Source: Glandiceps talaboti
Lineage: Eukaryota; Hemichordata; Enteropneusta; Spengelidae
Direction: 5' to 3'
NCBI RefSeq assembly: GCF_964340395.1
Contig: NC_135563.1
Coordinates: forward strand, 8,126,155 to 8,148,654
Length of the DNA: 22,500 bases
The position numbers were made by a program, and so were the translations under genes. Under the pieces are notes generated by a model. That model had not been told where the DNA came from. It saw only the letters and a list, made by a program, of their open reading frames with translations, and did no database searches. How positions within the stretch are numbered: position 1 is the stretch's first letter; each line of letters begins with the position of its first letter. Of this stretch, positions 1-7,982 are shown one piece after another.

Positions 1-244
1 CTAGTTCAGGTGGTTATGTTTCCCGTTGTTTTCCATATGGTCTCTGTGGTATTTATTTCTTCCAATCAGATGTACAGCCATTACAGATTGGAAGAATAGT
101 TTTATATTGTCTTGTTAACTTAATTAAGGTGAGTTTTCGCATCCACTATTACTTCTTGTGAGACTTCACGATTTTATTATTTTTTCTCTCGAATACGTAA
201 GAAAAAATGAAAATGAAAAACTGGGTGGGGTTGGGTAACCGGTA
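1..244. other. Intergenic sequence, nothing recognised
   Basis: AT-rich sequence with no supported gene. Short minus-strand reading frames at about 149-360 resemble no family I know and overlap the start of the palindromic element that begins at 245. Confidence 0.5.
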
Positions 245-715
245 GCTGCAATAGTTGTAGCGTCTTGTTGCGGTTTTGAGGGTTTTTTCGTCTGTTTCGT
301 CAAAAACGGCCGCCAAAAATGCGAAAGAAGACAATTTTGAAAACGAAGGTCGTTGATCACGCAGTCACATTTGCCGAGATCTCGTAGCCGCGAAAGTTTT
401 CAAAATTGTCTAGTTTCGCATTTTCGGCGGCCGTTTTTGACGGGGGAAAGGGCAGATCGGGGCGTCGATTGTGCTGCGGGGGATTCCTAAGAAGTGTTGC
501 GGTTAGGAAATGTCAGATTTTTCCGTAGGTAGGTCGATATTTTGGCGAAAATAGGGATTGATACGTGCGATACCGATCCGCATCGGATCAGCTGATTGGA
601 ATCCCTGCACTAGGAATTGTAGCGTTAGGTGCGGGTTTAACACTAAAACTTAAAAAGTCACCAAAACAGACGAACAAACCCTCAAAACGCACCAAGACGC
701 TACAATTATTGCAGC
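245..715. mobile_element. TA-flanked foldback/MITE-like element with nested palindrome
   Basis: The left end (GCTGCAATAGTTGTAGCGTC) and its continuation to about 296 return inverted at about 665-715 (ending ATTGCAGC), with TA directly outside both ends (243-244 and 716-717). A second inverted repeat is nested inside: about 298-343 pairs with about 391-442, both containing AACGGCCGCC and its complement. There is no coding capacity. The ends match the 140-bp element at 12255-12394, so this is a family. A TA duplication plus terminal inverted repeats is typical of Tc1/mariner-derived MITEs; that assignment is inference. Confidence 0.7.
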
Positions 716-716
716 T

Positions 717-1768
717 AGGTAACCGGAACCAAACAATTTTTTAGGCCTAATATACCTGATTTTTAATGTGGAAAGTTTCGCATTATACCCAACCAGTATG
801 CGACTACATGTTTATTCGGTGTGATAAACTACCACAGGAAGATAAGATGCTGGGTAAATTTTAGTGTAGGAATTACATATATACTCACCAAAATGGCAGT
901 GACAAACATCAACTTCTGTGCCAGGAACGCCATTCTCGCAGTCTTCAGTGTGTCAACAGGTGTATGGACAGTAACGAATTCAAAACGTTTTGTGAAATTC
1001 AGGCTGAGGTGCAGTGTCTTATATAGGATCACAAATGTAAAACATTTTGCAAATCTACCAGTGGAAAATTCCAACCATTGTAGGTTCTGTTGTCTATTGT
1101 ATTGTGATTCGTCAAAAGTCATTCTTATTTTAGTAAAATAGTGTTTTTGTTGTATAGGCAACGTTTGGTGTCCTTTTACATTCTTTAAAGGGATTTCAAC
1201 ATACACCAGAATGGTTTATTGATTGATTGATTGATTGACAGCGAGTCAGGGATCACTTCAGTTTAACAAACACTAATATTTCAAACTTTGTGTATCAGAT
1301 AATTAAAAAGTATGAAAATGCTTAAACAATCTCAAATGTTACCACTACCTTGCCCTATCATTCAAAATGTTCACTTCATATCACTTTCTCTATGTTTGTC
1401 AGTCAGCTTCAGCTTACAGTTTTAAATTTCTGTTTTCACCCCCTCCCCTCCCCCCTTGACGATATTGTAGTATAATTTATACCATACCAATTCGCCATTC
1501 CTTTTTTTTGCCATAGTACAATTGTTTATTGCATCAACCCCTAATACATATTTACCATCCATACTTTAAGGACATTAATTCGATATTTTTGCATTACAAT
1601 TTACACAAAATGAACATTTTCGTATCCTTATTTGTGAAATCTTGAACAGGAGAAAATAAAATGTTGCTGTAATATGCTATTCTATAGTGGTCGGAGTATA
1701 CAACAATATTGTGATCAGACAGTCGTGCTCAAGGATGCATAAAGTGCAACTTGAGGTCACAGTCCCTC
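717..1768. other. Intergenic sequence without supported gene
   Basis: Open frames exist on both strands (821-1141 plus, 829-1206 minus), but they are shadows of each other, resemble no known family and have no splice or promoter context. A short (GATT)n run lies at about 1219-1237, and a pyrimidine-rich stretch at about 1437-1458. Nothing else is recognised. Confidence 0.5.
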
Positions 1769-1774
1769 TAACAC

Positions 1775-2193
1775 GAGGTGAAAGATATCATGAACGTAGC
1801 CTTGAATCCATAGGTGTTGGGATTTTTGCTCTCGCAATCTCCGACCACGCCTTGCCTTTTGCTGTAACGGTTGTATTCAAACCGAAAATTTGATAAGATT
1901 TCCCGCGGTGACGCCCAACCCCATTTCGATACGCTTATGTTCATCATGAAATTTATCCCTTTGTGATTGAATGATCCTTGGTGACGCTATTGACGTCATC
2001 TCACCGGCAGCGGGAACAATTTAGAACCTAGTAAGAATGTGTGTCTTTATTCTGACCATAGTTCCATTTCAATAAAAGTAAACAACCACTTGCAAAAGGC
2101 CAAGCGTGGTATGGGAATACGAGAGCAAAATTCCCACACAACTAGCCATGATTCTATCTAGGCTATCCTGAACTCCATATGTTTTCTCGTCTT
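1775..2193. repeat. Long inverted repeat (foldback element)
   Basis: The sequence around 1797-1868 (containing TTTTGCTCTCG and CCACGCCTTGCCTTTTG) recurs inverted at about 2093-2165 (containing CGAGAGCAAAATTCCCA and CCAAGCGTGG). Weaker pairing extends outward to about 1775 and 2193. The arms are about 70-100 bp and the spacer about 225 bp. The short frame at 1687-1893 overlaps the left arm and is probably not a gene. It looks like a non-autonomous foldback transposon; target duplications are not clear. Confidence 0.6.
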
Positions 2194-2810
<617 letters not shown>

Positions 2811-3002
2811 ATAGTTATAGTTTCTCCGACAAAGTCGACTTCTAAAAGCTTATTCGACTTCTAATGACAGAAGTGATACTTAAAGTACTGTACTGTAAGT
2901 ATATGAAGACCCGTGATAGAGGGACTGTGCCCAAACATATTGTCATGGAGACTTAGAACTGAAAATAAACACCTAAAACTAGTTCGACAATTTTGAACTC
3001 TC

Positions 3003-3304
3003 CACAGGAGATTTCGTCTTAGCTCGCAAATGCTATTAAACGATGTAATAAGACTGATAACAAGGTTTGATGTTGAGATAGACACAATAAAGATAACACA
3101 CAGACATCCCTAATACAGTGTCTGTTCTGAATTTTGTTACATTTGTATTTGTTTTGGTTTGGAAAATACAGAGCATAGACTGTGTGTAAGGGATATTTGT
3201 GTGTTATCTTTATTATGTCTATCTCAATATCAAACATTGTGATCATTCTCACTAATCTTGATACATTGTTTACAAGTATTTGCAAACTGAAGCGAAACCT
3301 CCTC
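3003..3304. repeat. Large palindromic foldback element
   Basis: The strongest pairing joins 3066-3120 (TTGAGATAGACACAATAAAG, ATAACACACAGACATCCCT) with 3183-3235 (AGGGATATTTGTGTGTTATC, CTTTATTATGTCTATCTCAA). Weaker pairing continues outward: GGAGATTTCG near 3007 with CGAAACCTCC near 3292, and GCAAATGC near 3026 with GTATTTGC near 3276. Each arm is up to about 115 bp around a spacer of about 60 bp. No coding capacity is seen. Its position is roughly where the missing upstream exons of copy 0 would be expected. Confidence 0.65.
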
Positions 3305-3722
3305 TAATGACTAGATTTCTAGTAAGTTTGCGTCTATGAACCCGGTTTTGTCAATGAACCCCGTTGCAAGGTGTATAAAACTAACACACTGCCACCACAG
3401 ATGAACTAAAACAGAGCAGTTTACATAAATTAACATATTCTAGCATACTACTAGTATAGTACAAGCTATTTTTAACTTCATATTATCGTCGTAAAGCTCG
3501 TGCCTCTTTACGGCACCACATAAGATATGTTAGTTTTCATTTTGCATGCGTTAGCGGAATTAATCTTGCATACACTTACTAGCGAGAATCCTGACAGCCT
3601 GCAAAAGGGTTGAAAGAAAGACTGCCATACAGGTTAAATTTCTAAATTCCATAAAATTAATAGTAATAATGAAAACAATAAAAGTTGGAGTTATTGTTGG
3701 GCACAGACAGTTCAACAAAACA
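3305..3722. other. Spacer upstream of the orphan exon; no exon C remnant seen
   Basis: By array periodicity, exons B and C of copy 0 should lie in or just upstream of this interval. I compared it by eye with exon C of the other copies and found no recognisable match on either strand. Confidence 0.4.
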
Positions 3723-3752
3723 GTGTGTGTGTGTGTGTGTGTATGTGTGTGT

Positions 3753-3803
<51 letters not shown>

Positions 3804-3824
3804 TGCGTGCGTGTGTGTGCGTGT
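3723..3824. repeat. (GT)n/(GTGC)n microsatellite
   Basis: A GT run with two GTAT interruptions followed by a GTGC block. It corresponds in position to the shorter GT/GC-rich stretch at 9975-10020, inside the last intron of copy 1, so it probably belongs to the ancestral intron C-D of copy 0. Confidence 0.95.
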
Positions 3825-3919
3825 CTCATTTGGCAACACGTCTGACACCAAAACCATGTCATTACAACATTATAATTTTAGGGTAATATAATTTTTACCT
3901 TCTCTTTTTTTCTGAACAG

Positions 3920-4120
3920 ATACATTTCCATAGTGAAGAATACGAAAATTTACATAAGCATGTTCCATCATCGATCCTCCCCAGTGACCTAGGGGGTCAG
4001 ATACCCGAATATGACAACACAGAATGGGTGAATAAAACACTCGCAGCAGAAGAAGAATTCATTTACAATGAACAATTCGGTTTTATTAAATCTAAAAAGA
4101 AACATGCGTCAGGGAAATAA
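3920..4120 (+). CDS. Copy 0: orphan terminal exon (exon D) of a CRAL-TRIO gene
   Basis: The exon follows a polypyrimidine tract and AG (TTTTTTTCTGAACAG ending at 3919), reads in phase 0 for 66 codons and stops with TAA at 4118-4120. It encodes the C-terminal end of a CRAL-TRIO protein: IHFH at its start, LGGQ at exon residues 24-27, YDNTEW at 31-36, AAEEEF at 42-47, then a basic tail. Its protein matches copy 1 exon D at 55 of 66 positions, and bases 4013-4102 are identical to copy 1, synonymous sites included. No exon A, B or C is visible in the preceding 3.9 kb, although the other copies fit in about 3 kb. Either this is a 5'-truncated duplicate (relic), or its other exons lie beyond the window across an unusually long intron. 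The homology is certain; function is not. Confidence 0.8.
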   Translation: MHFHSEEYENLHKHVPSSILPSDLGGQIPEYDNTEWVNKTLAAEEEFIYNEQFGFIKSKKKHASGK

Positions 4121-4135
4121 AGAAGCTGTAACAAA

Positions 4136-4145
4136 AATAAATAAA
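4136..4145 (+). promoter_or_regulatory. Overlapping poly(A) signals of copy 0
   Basis: AATAAATAAA gives two overlapping AATAAA hexamers 15-20 bases past the stop. The surrounding 3' flank (AGAAGCTGTAACAAAA, TGACAGGGTA) is shared with copy 1. Confidence 0.65.
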
Positions 4146-4214
4146 TGACAGGGTAAATTTTACAGTACTCTATTATATGATGACAACTTATGACACTCCC
4201 TCATTATGGCAGAT

Positions 4215-4775
4215 AAAATCGTGGTTTTCACACAACTGAAGACATGTCCATAGTTGGTGAAATGTACTCATGATTTCACACACAGCTGAAGACATGTCCA
4301 TAGTTTGATGAAATGTACTCATGATTTCACACACAGCTTAAGACATGTCCATAGTTTGATGAAATGCACTCGTGATTTTCACACACAATTCAAGATATGT
4401 CCATATAGTTGATGAAATGCACTCGTGATTTTCACACACAACTCAAGACATGTCCATAGTTGGTGAAATGCACTCGTGATTTCCACACACAACTCAAGAC
4501 ATGTCCATAGTGGATGAAATTCGCTGGATATTTTCCCATGCAATTGAAAACATATCCACGGTGGATAATATGCAGCAGTTACTTCCACATACAACAGAAC
4601 ACATTTTCATTGTTATAGTGGTGCCATATACTCCTGATTTTCACGTACAACTGAATACATTCCCACTTTATAGGAGATGAAGATACTCGATCATAGACAA
4701 CTGAAGACATTTCCATATCATGGTGAAAGAAGTACACTCATGATTTTCACTCTCAACTGAGAATACTTCCACATT
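4215..4775. repeat. Minisatellite downstream of copy 0, unit about 56-59 bp
   Basis: About nine or ten imperfect tandem units built on CTGAAGACATGTCCATAG, GATGAAATGCACTCGTGATT and TTCACACACAA. Units near the middle are nearly identical and those at the 3' end are more degraded. A related array with the same core words lies in the same position after copy 1 (10505-10850), showing that the duplicated unit included this 3' flank. The minus-strand frame at 4379-4594 is a product of the repeat. Confidence 0.85.
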
Positions 4776-4782
4776 TCCCACT

Positions 4783-4955
4783 GTGTGAAATAACATATAC
4801 CAAGTCTATGTTCACAACTCAATAAACTGCAAAACATTAAACAATGTGTAAAATGTTTGTTATTGTACGTACAATAACAAACTTTTTACACTTTTTTGCA
4901 TCTATTTTCAATGTATTGAATTATGAACGTGGACTTTGTATATGTTCTTTCACAT
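4783..4955. repeat. Nearly uninterrupted palindrome (hairpin element)
   Basis: The sequence is symmetric about about 4869 (TTGTTATTGTACGTACAATA), with arms of about 85 bp. ACATATAC at 4793-4800 pairs with GTATATGT at 4938-4945, and GTCTATGTTCACAACTCAATA on the left pairs with TATTGAATTATGAACGTGGAC on the right. There is practically no loop and no coding capacity. Confidence 0.75.
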
Positions 4956-5556
4956 TATTTTTTCTAGTAGAAAAACATGGTGATGCTGTTTTATCAAATA
5001 AAAATCCAAAATAAATACCAAATTCTCATCCATATGGCCACTTTAAACCACATACTCTTACTTGTCTGTGATGTAAGTGTAAAATTTAGTCATTTAGTCA
5101 TTTACCCCTTTTTCGCTACTACAAGGCGTAAAAGCCAACTAAACAGTCTGGCTTGAACACTTACAAATGTACATCTCATCTCCCATGATGCAATGCTAGT
5201 AAGGTCACCATCCATTGTACCCAAGACCTTGATGTACACTCACTTCACTCTAACGAATATTTGACTCGCAGCACTCTCTATACGTGTAGACATTTTTGAC
5301 ACCGTCCACAGGTACGTCGTTATATGAATATCCTGTCTGTGATAAACTTTTTCCACTCCGAGTGGTATTTGTAAATATAGTTAGGAAGTAGAGTATATAC
5401 TGAAGTGTAAGTGGTAGAACGAATATACTATATGTAGAAGTATGTCAAATGAATGCATTTCTTAAGTGACATTTACATTATGTAGTTAGGCAAGGTCACT
5501 TTGGTTTGTTATATTTCGAGCTTTAAAAATTGATGGTTTGCCATATCTTAACTGGT
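4956..5556. other. Intergenic sequence, nothing recognised
   Basis: No gene, exon homologous to the array, or inverted repeat that I can support. Confidence 0.4.
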
Positions 5557-5845
5557 TGTGTGTGTGTGTGTGTGTGTGTGTTTATGTGTGTATGTGTGTG
5601 TATGTGTGTATGTATGTATGTATGTATGTATGTATGTATGTATGTATGTATGTATGTATGTATGTATGTATGTATGTATGTATGTATGTATGTATGTATG
5701 TATGTGTGCATGTGTGCATGTATGCATGTATATATTTGTGTATGTATGTATGTATGTATGTATGTATGTATGTATGTATGTATGTATGTATGTATGTATG
5801 TATGAATGTATGTATGTATGTATGTATGTATGTATGTATATGTAT
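5557..5845. repeat. (GT)n then (TATG)n compound microsatellite
   Basis: A GT dinucleotide run followed by about 60 TATG units, with a short interruption of TGTGCATG and ATATATTTG type at about 5705-5740. It opens long meaningless frames (Cys-Met-Tyr-Val, Thr-Tyr-Ile-His) on both strands. Confidence 0.98.
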
Positions 5846-7597
5846 TCATGCGCGCACAAGAGCGTCAACACACATTGTCACGAGATTAGTTCATGCTTTT
5901 ATTCATGTTCTGTACGATCACATAAAATAGCTCTATGCGTGCGAATAGAATCTGTTTTTGTTCATTTTTTTAATTCAAAAACAAATATGTAACATGTGTT
6001 CCTGCACAGTAATATCTATGTTGGAAAGCTTTGTATTAAACATTGCATGGATTATGGCCGTACGAGAGGCAGACAGGTTACTTTGATTTGAATATCATCA
6101 TTCAAATACCACTCCCTCTATAATATGGGATGATTGGACTTTACAACAAAAAATGTCAAACCCAACATAATTGCCATTTTACGAAACTGCATCAATATGA
6201 CAAAATTTGTATTTAATATCCAAATCGAGATGAACTATTTTTTTAATTAAATGGTACGTAACATTGAGTTAAAAACCTGATCGGGATGAACGGATACTAT
6301 TATTTCAGATCGATACAATGCCTTTCAATCGCATGTACTGAAATATTGCCGTGGACAACTTATTTCTGACCCCTGGCCTTTTTTTGGTAGGTTTTTACGA
6401 GTAGATTCAGCATATGCATGTTGCGATATGTGCGCCATGCTATAGCTATGTTCAAAGGTCATCGGAGAATACACCCGATTCAACGTGATTTGTGCTATTA
6501 AAATCCACCTTTGTTTTTTCTTAATGGTGACCTTCTTTCGAATGTGTTTGAGTGTTATATCAGCCTTCTACATTTTTTATGAGAATTTCACTTTGGGTCA
6601 CTATAACTATAGTCTGAGCTTTAACACTGAAAAAGATATTGTAAAACCTTTGCCAACTCTCTCAGAGGTAACTGGTCGTCCAATTAGTGCGTAAGACATA
6701 TAGAATCACAGCTGATATAAAATATTCGTTGTTTTCTTCAACTAGATCGATGTTTCACAACACGACAAATTAAACTTAAAAACAATATCCACGAACTTCA
6801 AAGTAGTCAGCCGAGTACACATTTTAATATGGTATTTGTGGTAATTTTTTTTCAATATGCACGTGATATAACTTGGTTTGTTATTCATATGGAAGACCGA
6901 CATTTTGCGCATGTAGCCATACAATGTGTGCACAACAGCGGCGAATTACAAACAAAAGTGAAAAGTGCTCCCTATGATGCTAAAAAAATACATTATAGGA
7001 ATTACTCTTGATTGTCGTTTGCCGCTGTCAACTTTCGGAAGTTAGACGTACACCTCAAGGTAACTTTGAATTGTATTCGCTATTTTCACCAGACCATAAT
7101 TTTTCAAAATATTACAGCCCTGTCTGGGTTTTTTTCAATCACTATTCTTGTTTTAGGATATTACAATAATAATGTAATTATTTTCAGTACTGCAAAATTG
7201 AATGATGTCCACTTGTTCTATTTTGCCATGTTCTATAGACAGTGGAGACCTCCCGTGTAGGGTCGAAGCGTCAACTTTTTCGCCATACTTTACAGCAAAC
7301 CTGAGAGTGGTATATGTTCAGTATTGAAGGAGTCAATTTCCTCTCGTACCATCCTAGTATTGCCATCTACGGCAGTCCCCCTCCCACAACCAGTCCGTGT
7401 TTCTCTTTCAGTCAACATGGCAGTTGACTGAGGAGAGAAACTGTATATTGCTGATGTTGTATTTATATTTCGCGTCGATGTACACATGACAACTCCGTCC
7501 ATTCATGTTAGAAAAATACAACACACTTTGAATGACCAAACCTTTGCAGCAATACAATGTGTACAAGTCCGTCTCTATATCCTGCGTTTCTCTTTCA
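5846..7597. other. Upstream region of copy 1; promoter not resolved
   Basis: Copy 1 needs a non-coding first exon upstream of 7598, but I cannot fix its position. Weak candidates are TATAAAAT at 6716-6723 and a donor-like CAAG followed by GTAACT at 7060. The many short plus-strand frames here match no known family. Confidence 0.35.
7395..7431 (+). repeat. Duplicate of the copy 1 acceptor/start region with decoy ATG
   Basis: GTTTCTCTTTCAGTCAACATGG here closely matches GTTTCTCTTTCAGTCACCATGA at the real exon A start (7586-7607). The ATG at 7417 opens a four-codon frame (MAVD) that ends at 7431. If transcripts were spliced to this upstream AG, they would carry this tiny upstream frame and the sequence up to 7603. 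Confidence 0.5.
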
Positions 7598-7982
7598 GTC
7601 ACCATGATGACAGAACAAGCCAGACAACCCTACAAATGTACACTCAGTGAGGCGACATTAAAGAAAGCCAAAGAAGAGTTGAATGAAGATCCTTTGACTA
7701 GAGAAGAGAAATTAAATGACTTGATAGAAATGTTTAAAACCAGACCGGACATAAGATTCCGTCAAGATGATGCATTCTTGTTGCGATTTCTCAGGAACAA
7801 AAAGTTTGAGGTTGATAGGGCATTTAAATCATTGGTTCACCATTATCAAGTTAGACGAGATTATGGAGAAATATTTACAAATTATCGACCATCCTTTATA
7901 AAACACTACTTCGATCTGAATCAGGCAATGGTTTGCCCTGGTAAAGACTCGGATGGAAGAACAATCCTCGCAATCAGGCCAA
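7598..7982 (+). CDS. Copy 1 exon A (acceptor, start codon, N-terminal domain)
   Basis: The acceptor TTTCTCTTTCAG ends at 7597 and coding begins at 7604 (CACCATGATG, good Kozak context). The exon ends in phase 1 (CCA A) at the donor GTAAGT, 7983-7988. It is about 97% identical to copy 2 exon A for the first 100 or so codons, then drops sharply after residues NYRPSF. Confidence 0.88.

Noticed and set aside
829-1206. 125-codon minus-strand frame opposite a 106-codon plus-strand frame
   Set aside because: No recognisable domain, no splice or promoter signals, and both strands open in an AT-rich stretch; probably chance.
1687-1893. 68-codon frame
   Set aside because: Overlaps the left arm of the inverted repeat at 1775-2193 and has no family resemblance.
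4379-4594. Minus-strand repetitive peptide (CLELCVKITSAFHQL-type repeats)
   Set aside because: Generated by the tandem minisatellite after copy 0, not by a protein repeat family.
5557-5845. CRISPR-like array
   Set aside because: Units are simple tetranucleotides without unique spacers, in a eukaryotic context.
5523-5992. Long open frames (up to 144 codons) on both strands
   Set aside because: They are translations of the (GT)n/(TATG)n microsatellite with four-residue periodic peptides.
7532-7603. Upstream in-frame ATG extending copy 1 by 24 codons
   Set aside because: The extension crosses a strong splice acceptor, and copies 2 and 3 have the same acceptor directly before the ATG, so the stretch is intron.
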